Source: Hymenobacter cyanobacteriorum (GTDB lineage Bacteria; Bacteroidota; Bacteroidia; Cytophagales; Hymenobacteraceae). From it: DNA of 64,000 bases. Made by a program: the position numbers and the translations under genes. Below are positions 9,706 through 18,685 of this stretch, one piece after another (position 1 is the first letter of the stretch; every line of letters begins with the position of its first letter). The notes beneath the pieces were generated by a model. It had not been told where the DNA came from. It did no database searches and worked only from the letters and a program-made list of their open reading frames with translations. The DNA lies in the NCBI RefSeq assembly GCF_022631375.1, contig NZ_JALBGC010000002.1:1031238-1095237 (forward strand), given 5' to 3'.

Positions 9706-9713
9706 TACTTTCG
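9706..9713 (+). promoter_or_regulatory. -7 promoter box for the 9729 gene
   Basis: TACTTTCG, one change from TAnnTTTG, 15 bases upstream of the ATG at 9729. Confidence 0.45.
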
Positions 9714-9728
9714 CTTCCTTAGCATCCC

Positions 9729-10892
9729 ATGACGACCTTGTTTTTCCCTGCGCTCGGGCTGTATTGGCTACTGGTGCTGCCTCACGCAGCGCCCCCAGGC
9801 CCGACGCCGGCCGACACGGTACTGCCTCCCAACCGGCTTGAACACTACCTCGACGCCCCTACCCGGCGCTGGCGGGGGCGCGTGGGCCAGCACCCCGTCA
9901 CCGTCTTTCTTGATTCGTTGTGGCGGGGAGAATACCGGGGCAAGTACTACTACGACCGCCGGGGCCTGGACATTACCCTGAGCACGGAGCAGGCAAAAGC
10001 ACCGCCTGGGCTGACGCTGGGCGAGCGGGATGCGGCATACCAGCGCAGCGCCAACTTCTTGCTGGGACCAACCATCAGTCCGGCGCTGGCGGGCACCTGG
10101 CGCAGTGCCGATGGCCGCCGCAACTTGCCCGTGCTGCTGCGCGAGAACTATGCCGATGGCGTCCGGTACCAAGCAGAGCACTGGAACCTGACGCGCTTCG
10201 TGGCACCCGATTCGGCGAACGGTGTGGCGGGTGATTCGGCCATGTTCCAAGGCAGTTATTTGCGCATCACCTTCCCGCAAAACCCGGCCGCCGCGCGCCG
10301 GATAGAACGGATGCTGGCCCCGCCGACTGCCCCGCCGCAGATGGCTTTCTACCTCGACACGCTGCTGCGAAACCGGCAACGCGAGCAGCCGGACTACAGC
10401 TTCATCGGGGATAAATACGTGGTGTATAACAGCAATTACCTGTTCTCGGTGGTGCAGTTTGAGCGCTTCGGCGTGGCGGACTACCACGAATGGGCGCAGA
10501 GCTACACCTTCGATATGCGGACCGGAAAGCGACTGGGCTTGGCTGACTTGCTGGTGGCCGGCTACCAAGCCAAGCTGCGCCAGCTCTTGCTGCAGCATTT
10601 GCGTCTGCTCTGGCAATCAAATCCTAATTATGGGGACGTTGGCAGCAGCGGTAAGCTCCCAACCGGCGGATTTGTGGTGACGGGCACCGGGCTGAATTTT
10701 TCCTACGATGACCGGGACGATGACAGCCTGGCCTACCCGGGCCCTTATCATGCGGACCGAACAATCGACATCGAGATTCCCTACGAAGCGCTGTTGCCAA
10801 TAATTAACCTAACTGGACCGTTGGCTCCGGTGTTGAGGGAGAGAAGTCTATTGCCGCAAAAGAAGCAAGCGGTTTTGTCGTTTCACAAATAG
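9729..10892 (+). CDS. Secreted protein with a C-terminal DUF3298/RsiV-like domain
   Basis: 387 residues. Residues 1-26 look like a signal peptide (FFPALGLYWLLVLPHAA). Residues about 40-130 read like a lipocalin-like or beta-sandwich region (RWRGRVGQHPVTVFLDSLW). The C-terminal half contains YVVYNSNYLFSVVQFERFG, then YTFDMRTGKRLGLADLLV and a final DIEIPYEALLPI, which follows the DUF3298 pattern found in RsiV-like and PdaC-like extracytoplasmic proteins. Probably periplasmic. It has its own promoter and is followed by a third G-rich intergenic stretch. Family assignment is by pattern only. Confidence 0.65.
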   Translation: MTTLFFPALGLYWLLVLPHAAPPGPTPADTVLPPNRLEHYLDAPTRRWRGRVGQHPVTVFLDSLWRGEYRGKYYYDRRGLDITLSTEQAKAPPGLTLGERDAAYQRSANFLLGPTISPALAGTWRSADGRRNLPVLLRENYADGVRYQAEHWNLTRFVAPDSANGVAGDSAMFQGSYLRITFPQNPAAARRIERMLAPPTAPPQMAFYLDTLLRNRQREQPDYSFIGDKYVVYNSNYLFSVVQFERFGVADYHEWAQSYTFDMRTGKRLGLADLLVAGYQAKLRQLLLQHLRLLWQSNPNYGDVGSSGKLPTGGFVVTGTGLNFSYDDRDDDSLAYPGPYHADRTIDIEIPYEALLPIINLTGPLAPVLRERSLLPQKKQAVLSFHK

Positions 10893-10904
10893 CTTCTCCC
10901 GCCT

Positions 10905-11000
10905 CTTTTGCCAGTTCAAGAGGCAGCGGGGGCGCTTGGGATGGGGCGCGAAGGCGCGACGCGGCCCGCTTCGGCAGTGGCTTGGGGGGTGCTAGAGGCC
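10905..11000. repeat. G-rich intergenic stretch related to the repeats at 8287 and 9569
   Basis: GCTTCGGCAGTGGCTTGGGG near 10967 aligns with the 3' end of copy 1, and AGAGGCAGCGGGGGCGCTTG near 10918 loosely with the core of the others. More diverged than copies 1 and 2. Confidence 0.35.
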
Positions 11001-11056
11001 CGTCAGCATTCCTACAGCGTGGCAATTAACTTAGCGGCTCACTCCTTTCTGAAACC

Positions 11057-11470
11057 ATGAAACTGCTATTACTCGTCGCTACTACAACACTGCTGAGCCT
11101 GCTGGCGCGCCCTGCCCGGGCCCAGAACCCGACGCCCGAGCAGCTGGTGCAACAGCAGGTCGACGGTTGGAACGCGCACGATGCGGCTGCCTTTGCCGCG
11201 CCCTACGCCGACACCACGGCGCTGTACATCTATCCCAACCAGGTCCTGAAGCGCTTCAAAACCCACGACGACCTGCAGGCCTATTATGCGTCGTTGTTCA
11301 AAGCCAATCCCCGGCTGCATTGCGAGGTAGCAAATAAGATGGTGCTGAAAAACACCGTCATCCTCCACGAGAAAATAACCGGCCTGGCCAACCGGCCCGA
11401 TTCGCAGTCGCTGGTCATCTACCGCGTTGAGCAAGGCAAGATTGTGAGCGTGCGCTTCGTGCTCGATTAA
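11057..11470 (+). CDS. Exported NTF2-like (SnoaL-like) protein
   Basis: 137 residues with a clear signal peptide (MKLLLLVATTTLLSLLARPARA, cleavage before QNPTPEQ). The mature part, VQQQVDGWNAHDAAAFAAPYADTTALYIYP, then KRFKTHDDLQAYYASLF and a closing IYRVEQGKIVSVRFV, follows the cone-like NTF2/SnoaL fold used for small-molecule binding or isomerisation. No catalytic residue assignment is possible. It is 38 bases upstream of the lipoprotein gene at 11509, so the two may be co-transcribed. Confidence 0.75.
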   Translation: MKLLLLVATTTLLSLLARPARAQNPTPEQLVQQQVDGWNAHDAAAFAAPYADTTALYIYPNQVLKRFKTHDDLQAYYASLFKANPRLHCEVANKMVLKNTVILHEKITGLANRPDSQSLVIYRVEQGKIVSVRFVLD

Positions 11471-11508
11471 TTCCGGCGAAACTGGTTCTTCCACCAACTT
11501 CCTGTCTG

Positions 11509-12246
11509 ATGAAAGTCTGGCTAAATATGCGGCGAATTTCCCTCTTGGCATGGCTGCTGGCCGGCCTTTCGGCTTGTGCCGGCAACGCGCCGGAAGTACG
11601 GCTGGAAGGCAAAACCACGGCCAGTGGCCAGCAGTATTCAGTGTTTCATCCGCAGGGGCTGGCCATTCAGGTAACGACCAGCCGGCCCGACGTGGCCGAC
11701 CGGCGCGTGCAGCTTAGTGTGGCCGGGGCTTACACCGATTTGGATACCGACCAGCCGCTGGACCTGCTGGTTGCCAACGGCCAGGTGCTGCAGCCGACGG
11801 CCAAAGTGGGGTTTCTGGATGGGGTACTGACGATTATCGGCGATTCGCTCACGATTAGCCAAATCCCCAAAGGCCAGTCGCCGCCCGGCGCGGAAGTGGC
11901 GCGGGTGCAGCGGCAGCGCGGCACGCTGCTGCTGCAGGAGCTGCTGGTGTATCGGGGCCGCAGCGTGCGGGGGCCGGGCGGCAGCTTTTTCCAGCGGCGG
12001 GCGCTGGTGGAACTGGCCGGCCACCAATGGGCGGTGGTAGAAAGCCAAGCGGACATCACCATGCAGCAGTTCGCGGCCGACCTAGTGGAGCTGGGCGCGC
12101 AGCAGGCCCTGAACCTGGACACGGGCGGCTGGGACGAAGGCTGGTACCGGGCGGGCGGCCAGGTGGTGAAACTGGGCAACCGCCGCACGGACACGGCCCG
12201 GCAGTCGAACTGGCTGGTATTTGCGCGGCGAGCCGGTAACGAGTAA
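11509..12246 (+). CDS. Lipoprotein with a phosphodiester glycosidase (NAGPA)-like domain
   Basis: 245 residues. The N-terminus has a lipoprotein signal with lipobox LSAC at about residue 22. The rest resembles the NAGPA (phosphodiester N-acetylglucosaminidase) fold: RVQLSVAGAYTDLDTDQPLDLLVANG near the start, then ITMQQFAADLVELGAQQALNLDTGGWDEGW and a closing LGNRRTDTARQSNWLVFA, which parallel the family's NLDGGGS and NRP..SDG..RPVANAL blocks. The substitution of the usual GGGS by TGGW makes catalytic activity uncertain. Likely anchored in the outer membrane or periplasm. It could instead be an unrelated beta-sandwich protein. Confidence 0.55.
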   Translation: MKVWLNMRRISLLAWLLAGLSACAGNAPEVRLEGKTTASGQQYSVFHPQGLAIQVTTSRPDVADRRVQLSVAGAYTDLDTDQPLDLLVANGQVLQPTAKVGFLDGVLTIIGDSLTISQIPKGQSPPGAEVARVQRQRGTLLLQELLVYRGRSVRGPGGSFFQRRALVELAGHQWAVVESQADITMQQFAADLVELGAQQALNLDTGGWDEGWYRAGGQVVKLGNRRTDTARQSNWLVFARRAGNE

Positions 12247-12279
12247 GGCGGTAGCGCAGCGCGTTGCGCCAGAGCGCGC

Positions 12280-13839
12280 CTACCGGCTGCCTTGCCCGCG
12301 CAGGAAATCCAGCGCGGCCTGGTCGGGCAGGGTTTTGGCAGCGGGGTGCAGGTCAAATATCATCGTTTGCTTACTGGTGGGCTGGTAGGCGGGCCACGTG
12401 GGCAGGCCCGCGCCGTTGGGGTTGCCGGTGCGAACGAAGTTGACCCAATAGGCCGCCATGGTGCGCGCCAGCTGCTGGTCGGCGGGCTCCCAGGGGCGGG
12501 CCACGAGGCGGAGGTTATCGAAAACGTAGGGCACTTCGCCGGTGTGGAAGGCGCCGTATTTCACATACTCGCCGGTGGCAGGCACCTTGCGGGCAAAGCG
12601 GTACACGTAGGCCGGGCGGTGCAACTGCTGCGTCTGCACGCTGGCCCAGGTGGAATTGGGCACGCCAAACAGCTGGTCGCGCGACAGCTTCCACTGCGAG
12701 GCGGCAGCTTCAACCTCGTCGCGGGCCGGGTAGTAACGCAAGAATTCGGCGGCTTGCGTGCCGTAGCGCTTTTCGGCCTGCTGCCGGAAATCGGCGGCCG
12801 ACTGTGGCGGCGCGAACAGCAGGCCGTCGTCCTCATTCCAACCCGTGAGCAGGGCCACCGGGTTGGAGCGGCCCGTGGCGAACAGCTCGGGCAGGGCACT
12901 TGGCAGCACGTAGCCATCGGTGATGGGACCGTGCAGATTGGGGGCTTGCTGCACCAGCGCGGCGGCCGGCAGCTGGCGCAGCTTCGCGAGGGTGGGCGCT
13001 TTGAGCGTTTGGGCGTAGTGCAGTCCCTCCTGCTCGGCCGCTGCCAACGTGGGATAGGGCCGCGCAAAGCCGGCACCACTTTCGGCAATGGCTTGGTGAA
13101 AAAGGCCGGTGGCCAGCGGCGATGCCACCAGGCAGCTCACGCTCTGGGCGCCGGCCGACTGGCCCGCAATGGTCACCCGAGCGGGGTCGCCCCCGAAAGC
13201 GGCGATGTTGGCGCGCACCCAGTGCAGGGCGGCAATCTGGTCCAGCAGGCCGTAGTTGCCAGAGGCTTGGTGGCCGGATTCTTTGGTGAGCTCGGGGTGC
13301 GCGAAAAAGCCAAACGGTCCCACCCGATAATTAACACTGACCACCACGATACCGGCGCGGGCCAGGGCTTCGCCATCGTAAATGGGCACGGCGCTGCCGC
13401 CGCTCATGAAGCCCCCGCCGTAAATCCAGACCAGCACCGGGCGGCGCTCGGCGGCGGTGTTGGCGGCGCTCCACACGTTCAGGTACAGGCAATCTTCGCT
13501 GATGGGGGCTTTCGGAATCAGGAATTCCGTGGTCCACATGCTGAACGGGGCCGGCGCCCCCTGCATGGGGCTGGGCGCATGCTGCACGCAGGTTCGCACG
13601 CCGCGCCAGGGCTTCACTGGCTGCGGGGGCTGCCAGCGCAGGCGGCCCACGGGGGGCGCGGCAAAGGGAATGCCCTTGTAGAAATTGACCTTGCCATCCT
13701 TGCTTCGGCCCCCGGCTACCCGGCCGCTGCGGGTAGCCACAATGCCGAGGCCGGCCGGCCGGGGCGCGGCAACGAGGCCAATGGCACTTAAAACCAGGAG
13801 CAAGCCGAAGCAGAGTCGTAGCCTTTGTAAGGACAGCAT
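12280..13839 (-). CDS. Type B carboxylesterase/lipase family protein
   Basis: About 519 residues from ATG at 13839 (an in-frame ATG at 13863 would add 8). Alpha/beta-hydrolase of the type B family, hydrolysing ester bonds. Visible: signal peptide (LCFGLLLVLSAIGLVAA), family start block YKGIPFAAPPVGRLRWQPPQ, the EDCLYLNVW signature, the oxyanion motif YGGGFMSG, and the nucleophile elbow GQSAGA. A glutamate and a C-terminal FHTGEVPYVF histidine complete a plausible triad. Probably periplasmic or secreted. It converges with the lipoprotein gene at 12246 (33 bases apart) and diverges from the acyl-CoA synthetase gene. Confidence 0.9.
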   Translation of the reverse strand: MLSLQRLRLCFGLLLVLSAIGLVAAPRPAGLGIVATRSGRVAGGRSKDGKVNFYKGIPFAAPPVGRLRWQPPQPVKPWRGVRTCVQHAPSPMQGAPAPFSMWTTEFLIPKAPISEDCLYLNVWSAANTAAERRPVLVWIYGGGFMSGGSAVPIYDGEALARAGIVVVSVNYRVGPFGFFAHPELTKESGHQASGNYGLLDQIAALHWVRANIAAFGGDPARVTIAGQSAGAQSVSCLVASPLATGLFHQAIAESGAGFARPYPTLAAAEQEGLHYAQTLKAPTLAKLRQLPAAALVQQAPNLHGPITDGYVLPSALPELFATGRSNPVALLTGWNEDDGLLFAPPQSAADFRQQAEKRYGTQAAEFLRYYPARDEVEAAASQWKLSRDQLFGVPNSTWASVQTQQLHRPAYVYRFARKVPATGEYVKYGAFHTGEVPYVFDNLRLVARPWEPADQQLARTMAAYWVNFVRTGNPNGAGLPTWPAYQPTSKQTMIFDLHPAAKTLPDQAALDFLRGQGSR

Positions 13840-14012
13840 GGAGAGCGGATGGAGGAATATCAACGGGCCACGAAGTAAGGATTATTGGTCCAGATTGTAG
13901 AACTCCGGGCCGGAAGCCGTGAAATGTTGCGCAGCCCCCGCAGTCCCGGGTCTACTTTTGAAGAAAAATCCATTTTGTCCGGCCACCGCCGGGTCCTCCT
14001 TCACTCGCTGCT

Positions 14013-15947
14013 ATGCCGGGCTACCGCAACCTCGACGACATTCTGACCATTGAGCAAACGCCGCTGGCCGCCCAGCCGGTGCCCGCCCACACCCTGGCCC
14101 TGCTGGAGCGCGGCCGCGACCGCAACCCGGCGGCGCTGGCCCTGCGCTTCGTGTTCAGCGGCGAGCGGCCCACCGAGTCGGTCGATTTCACCTACACGCA
14201 GCTGGTGCAGCGCTGCTACCAGACGGCCAATATGCTGCACGAGCTGGGCGTGGGCCCTACCGACGTGGTGTCGTACCTGCTGCCCAACCTGCCCGAAACG
14301 CACTTCACGCTCTGGGGCGGGCAGGCCGCCGGCATCGTGAACCCGCTGAACCCACTGCTGGAGCCGGCCCAGATTGCCGAAATCCTGAACGCGGCCGGCA
14401 CCAAGGTGCTGGTCACGCTGCGCGCTTTCCCCAAAACCGACATCTGGCAGAAGGTTGCGGCCGTGGCCCCGCTGGTGCCCACGCTGCGCACGGTGGTGAC
14501 GGTGGACTTGCTCGATTACCTGCCCACGACGCAACGGCTGTTGGTTAGCGCCATGCGACTGGTGCAGCCCAAGCCCAGCCTGCCGGGCGTGCAGGTGGTG
14601 GATTTCGCGCAGGCCAGCCGCCGCCAGCGCGGCAACCGGCTGGTGTCGGGCCGGCAGATTTTGCCTACCGACGTGGCCTGCTACTTCCACACCGGCGGCA
14701 CCACGGGCACGCCCAAAATCGCGCCGCTCACGCACTATAATATTACGAGCACCACGTTTGCGTCTTCGCAATTGCTGGGCGGTGAGGCCGCGCCCGAGCG
14801 GCTGGTGTTCTTTTGCGGGCTGCCGCTGTTTCATGTGAATGGCGTGGTGGTGACGGGCAGCGTGCCGTGGCTGCTGGGCCACACGGTGGTGCTGGGCAGC
14901 CCGGCGGGCTACCGCGGGCCGGGCATTCTCGATAATTTCTGGCAGTTGGTGGCGCACTACCGCATTTCGCTGTTCAGCGGCGTGCCCACTATTTTCAGCC
15001 GCCTGCTCACGCTGCCGGTCGAGGGGCACGATTTGAGCTCGCTGCGCTACGCCATCTGCGGGGCCGCGCCGCTGCCGGTGGAGCTGCTGCGGGCCTTCGA
15101 GCAGCGCACCAAGCTGCGGCTGGTAGAGGGCTACGGCTTCACCGAAGGCAGCTGCATCAGCGTGGTGGGGCCGCTGGCGGGCGCGCCCATGCCGGGCAGC
15201 ATCGGCCTGCGCGTGCCGTATCAGGACGTGCGCACTGTGGTGCTGGACGAGCAAACCGGCGATTTCCAGCGCTTTGCCGAAGCCGAGGAAAGCGGCGTAA
15301 TCGTGGTGCGGGGCAGCAATATTTTCCACGGCTACCTGCAGCCCGAGCACAACAAAGGAATCTGGGTGGATACCGGCGACGGCCAGGGCCCCTACTACAA
15401 CACCGGCGACCTGGGCCGGCAGGACGCGCAGGGCGGCTTTTACATCACGGGCCGCAAGAAGGAGCTCATCATCCGGGGCGGCCACAACATCGACCCCAAA
15501 GTCATCGAAGATGCCCTGATGGCCCACCCGGCCGTGGCGCTGGCGGCGGCCATCGGCAGCCCCGACGCCCACGCCGGAGAGCTGCCCGTGGCCTACGTGA
15601 CGCTGCACCCCGGCCAGCAGGCCACCGAAGGCGAGCTGCGCAGCTTCGCCGAAACCAACATTCCGGAGCGCGCCGCCTGGCCCAAGCAAGTGTACACGGC
15701 GGCCGAGCTGCCGCTCACGGCCATCGGCAAAATCTTCAAGCCGGCGCTGGCGAAGCAGGAAATCAGCCGGGTGTACCACCGCCAGCTGGCCGTGGTGCCG
15801 GAGCTGACGGTGGATTCCATTGAGGTGCGCGACGACAAGCAGCGCGGGCTGGTGGCCGAAATACTGGTGAGCGGCGCGGCTTCGGACGAGGCCATTGCGC
15901 AAGCCCTGCTGGGCATGGCCGTGCCGTACGACGTGCGGCGGGCGTAG
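14013..15947 (+). CDS. AMP-forming acyl-CoA synthetase
   Basis: 644 residues of the ANL superfamily. It activates a fatty or related carboxylic acid with ATP to an acyl-adenylate, then forms the CoA thioester. Motifs: P-loop-like A3 FHTGGTTGTPKIA near residue 230, A5 EGYGFTEGS near 372, A7 YNTGDLGR near 464, and the hinge and A8 region GRKKELIIRGGHNIDPKVIE near 484. A lysine of the A10 motif lies in TAIGKIFKP. The chain is somewhat longer than typical FadD (about 560), mostly at the N-terminus and a C-terminal extension after A10 (about 80 residues). Substrate chain length cannot be read from sequence. No operon partner is evident. Confidence 0.88.
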   Translation: MPGYRNLDDILTIEQTPLAAQPVPAHTLALLERGRDRNPAALALRFVFSGERPTESVDFTYTQLVQRCYQTANMLHELGVGPTDVVSYLLPNLPETHFTLWGGQAAGIVNPLNPLLEPAQIAEILNAAGTKVLVTLRAFPKTDIWQKVAAVAPLVPTLRTVVTVDLLDYLPTTQRLLVSAMRLVQPKPSLPGVQVVDFAQASRRQRGNRLVSGRQILPTDVACYFHTGGTTGTPKIAPLTHYNITSTTFASSQLLGGEAAPERLVFFCGLPLFHVNGVVVTGSVPWLLGHTVVLGSPAGYRGPGILDNFWQLVAHYRISLFSGVPTIFSRLLTLPVEGHDLSSLRYAICGAAPLPVELLRAFEQRTKLRLVEGYGFTEGSCISVVGPLAGAPMPGSIGLRVPYQDVRTVVLDEQTGDFQRFAEAEESGVIVVRGSNIFHGYLQPEHNKGIWVDTGDGQGPYYNTGDLGRQDAQGGFYITGRKKELIIRGGHNIDPKVIEDALMAHPAVALAAAIGSPDAHAGELPVAYVTLHPGQQATEGELRSFAETNIPERAAWPKQVYTAAELPLTAIGKIFKPALAKQEISRVYHRQLAVVPELTVDSIEVRDDKQRGLVAEILVSGAASDEAIAQALLGMAVPYDVRRA

Positions 15948-15979
15948 CGGCCAGGGGCGCAGCACCAGGAACAAGAACA

Positions 15980-16069
15980 GTCATGCAGAGCGCGGCGAAG
16001 CATCTTTACCTCAAGTAATCCTTTTGATTGCGTTGGGCGGTAAAGATGCTTCGCTACGCTCTGCATGAC
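15980..16069. repeat. Imperfect palindrome, family copy 1 (GCAGAGC type)
   Basis: Arms of 31 bases (GTCATGCAGAGCG.. at 15980 and its complement ending at 16069) differ at two positions and enclose a loop with AAGTAATCC and GATTG. Lies between two plus-strand genes. Confidence 0.85.
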
Positions 16070-16185
16070 TCGTCAAAATTTAACAAGGCTACTGCTGCAC
16101 GTATTCAACCAGTTGCCTACACGCTATTCGTAGTGACGGCGGTGGTAAGTTTGCCGGGCTTTTTCCTTTTCACCTCCCTTTCCGC

Positions 16186-18660
16186 ATGGCTTCACTCCTA
16201 CCCGCTTTTCGTTTCGCGCTGTTGTTTTTATTGATGCCCTTGCTGGCACTGGGCCAGCTGGAGCCGTCGGGGGCCAACCACTCGGCGGTGGTGCGGGCCG
16301 ATGGCTCGCTCTGGATGTGGGGCCAAAACGAGCAGGGGCAGCTGGGCGATGGCACCAGCACCACCCGGGCCGAGCCGCTGCGCCTGGGCACCGCCACCAA
16401 CTGGCAAAGCGTGAGCCCGGGCTGGCGGCACACCCTGGCGGTGCGCACCGATGGCTCGCTCTGGGCCTGGGGTGCCAATGCCGACGGCCAGCTCGGCGAT
16501 GGTACCACCACCGCCCGGCTGGTGCCCACCCGCATTGGCACCGCCAGCAACTGGCAAAGCATCAGCACCTACGAAAGCCATACCGTGGGGGTGCGCACCG
16601 ATGGTTCGCTCTGGGCCTGGGGCCTCAACGACGACGGCCAGCTCGGCGACGGCACCACCACCGCGCGGCTGGTGCCCACCCGCATCGGAACCGATACGAA
16701 CTGGCAGAGCGCCTGCGCCGGCAGCCGCTACACGGTGGCCGTGAAAACGGACGGCACGCTCTGGGCCTGGGGCTCAAACAGCAACTACGTGCTGGGCGAT
16801 GGCACCCTGACCCCGCGCTTAGCGCCCGCCCGCGTCGGGACCGATGCCAATTGGCAAAGCGTCAGCGCTTCCATTTTTAACATGGCCATCCGGCAGGATG
16901 GCTCGCTCTGGGCCTGGGGCTCGAACTCCTGGGGCCAGCTCGGCAACGGCTCGGTGACCAACCTGCGGGTGCCCACGCGCATTGGCACCGGCACCAACTG
17001 GCGGCAGGCCAGCACCAGCTACGGGTTCACGGTGGCTTTGCAGCAAGACGGCTCGCTCTGGAGCTGGGGCAGCGGCTACCACGGCGAAACGGGCAACGGC
17101 TACTTCCACGGCTCTGCCACCCCCACGCGTATTGGAACCGATACCGGCTGGCAGCGGGCGGTTGCCGGGGGCTACCACGCCGTGGCGGTTCGCCCGGATG
17201 GGGCCGTGTGGGCCTGGGGCAGCAACGAGCACGGGCCCGTGGGCAGCCCCACGCTGCGCACCCGCTACCGCAGCACCCCGCAGGCCGTGGTGCCGCCCGC
17301 CACCTGGCGCAGCGTGAGCGGCAGCCAATGGCACTCGGTGGGCGTGCGGGCCGATGGCACCCTGTGGGGCTGGGGCGAAAACCGCTACTACCAGCTGGGC
17401 GACGGCACCACCACCACCCGCCCCGCCCTCACCCGCATCGGCTCCGGGGCCAACTGGCAAAGCGTGAGCAGCAGCGACAACCGCACCATTGGCCTGCGGC
17501 AGGACGGTACCCTGTGGGCCTGGGGCGTCGAATACTTCAATACCTACGGGAGCATCGCCACCCGGCAAGTGCCTACCCGCCTGGGCACTGCCACCAACTG
17601 GCAAAGCATAAGCCAGGGCCCCAACCACGCGGCCGGCGTGCGGCAGGACGGTACCCTCTGGGCCTGGGGCTACAACGACGAGGGCCAGTTGGGCGACAGC
17701 AGCCGGAACACCCGCATCGAGCCCGTGCGGGTGGGCCGGGCCGCCAACTGGCAAACCGTGAGCGTGGGCCACGACCACACGGTGGCCTTGCGGCAGGACG
17801 GCACGCTCTGGGCCTGGGGCAACAACGTGGTCGGCCAGCTCGGCGATGGCAACTATTCTGACCGGTTCCAGCCCTTCCAGATTGGCACGGCGAAGTGGCG
17901 CAGCGCCTGCGCCGGGGCCGGCGTCACGATGGCCGTGCAGCAGGACGGCACACTCTGGGCCTGGGGCAGCAACGCCGACGGCCAGCTCGGCGACGGCACC
18001 ACCACGGCCCGCCTGGTTCCTACGCGCATCGGCTCGGCTTCGAATTGGGCCAGTGTCAGTGTCGAGAATACGGGCCTCCACTATTACTCATCCAGCTACA
18101 CCAACGTGTATGCGGTGGCCATTCAGCAGGATGGCTCGCTCTGGGCCTGGGGCAAAAACGACCTGGGCCAGTTGGGCGTGGGCACTACCGTCCTCTGCCC
18201 CGTGCCCACGCGCGCCGGCACGGGCACGGGCTGGCAAACCGTGCAAACGGCCACCGACCACACCCTGGCGCTGCAGCAGGACGGCACCCTCTGGGCCTGG
18301 GGCAGCAACACCAGCTACCAAATCGGGTACGCGACAAACCGCCCAATCGAAACGGCCAACCCGCTGCTCATTCTGCCCGGGGCGCTCACCCCCACGCCCA
18401 CCCGGCCGGCCGTTGCGGCCACAACTGCACTGGTGCTCTGGCCCAACCCGGCTACCGAGGCGGTGCAACTTCGTTTTACGGCTGGCGAAGCGGCTGAAGT
18501 GCGCCTGCTTACGCCCCTGGGCCAGGTATTGCGCTCACAAACGGTGCCCGGCGGCAGCCAGGAGCTCGGGCTTAGTACCGCCGGGCTGCCCCGGGGGCTT
18601 TATCTGGTACAGCTGTTGCGGCCGTCGGGCGCGGTAAGCCAGCGCCTGATGCTGCGCTAA
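16186..18660 (+). CDS. Secreted RCC1-repeat protein with T9SS type A sorting domain
   Basis: 824 residues. A signal peptide (about 1-23, ending LLALG) is followed by 14 RCC1-type repeats, each with a core like QDGTLWAWGSNADGQLGDG, spaced about 50 residues apart. RCC1 domains fold as seven-bladed propellers, so 14 units fit two propellers in tandem. After residue about 735 a linker leads to a type A C-terminal sorting domain (LVLWPNPATEAVQLRF ... GLPRGLYLVQLLRPSG ... LMLR), which directs export through the type IX system and surface attachment or release. Repeats 7 (PDGAVWAWGSNEHGPVG) and 9 (VEYFNTYG) are the most diverged. Ligand unknown; bacterial RCC1 proteins are mostly uncharacterised. 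Confidence 0.88.
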   Translation: MASLLPAFRFALLFLLMPLLALGQLEPSGANHSAVVRADGSLWMWGQNEQGQLGDGTSTTRAEPLRLGTATNWQSVSPGWRHTLAVRTDGSLWAWGANADGQLGDGTTTARLVPTRIGTASNWQSISTYESHTVGVRTDGSLWAWGLNDDGQLGDGTTTARLVPTRIGTDTNWQSACAGSRYTVAVKTDGTLWAWGSNSNYVLGDGTLTPRLAPARVGTDANWQSVSASIFNMAIRQDGSLWAWGSNSWGQLGNGSVTNLRVPTRIGTGTNWRQASTSYGFTVALQQDGSLWSWGSGYHGETGNGYFHGSATPTRIGTDTGWQRAVAGGYHAVAVRPDGAVWAWGSNEHGPVGSPTLRTRYRSTPQAVVPPATWRSVSGSQWHSVGVRADGTLWGWGENRYYQLGDGTTTTRPALTRIGSGANWQSVSSSDNRTIGLRQDGTLWAWGVEYFNTYGSIATRQVPTRLGTATNWQSISQGPNHAAGVRQDGTLWAWGYNDEGQLGDSSRNTRIEPVRVGRAANWQTVSVGHDHTVALRQDGTLWAWGNNVVGQLGDGNYSDRFQPFQIGTAKWRSACAGAGVTMAVQQDGTLWAWGSNADGQLGDGTTTARLVPTRIGSASNWASVSVENTGLHYYSSSYTNVYAVAIQQDGSLWAWGKNDLGQLGVGTTVLCPVPTRAGTGTGWQTVQTATDHTLALQQDGTLWAWGSNTSYQIGYATNRPIETANPLLILPGALTPTPTRPAVAATTALVLWPNPATEAVQLRFTAGEAAEVRLLTPLGQVLRSQTVPGGSQELGLSTAGLPRGLYLVQLLRPSGAVSQRLMLR

Positions 18661-18685
18661 AACCTAGCGTGGCCTGTGGCCTGTA

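Noticed and set aside
9508..9732. A 74-codon frame between fic and the next gene
   Set aside because: It runs through the G-rich repeat and overlaps the fic stop and the next start; no conserved features.
12292..13791. A 499-codon plus-strand frame opposite the carboxylesterase gene
   Set aside because: Shadow of a clearly recognised minus-strand hydrolase; no domains.
14001..15974. A 657-codon open frame opposite the acyl-CoA synthetase gene
   Set aside because: Shadow frame; low-complexity His/Arg/Gln-rich product and no promoter, whereas the plus-strand ANL enzyme has all motifs.
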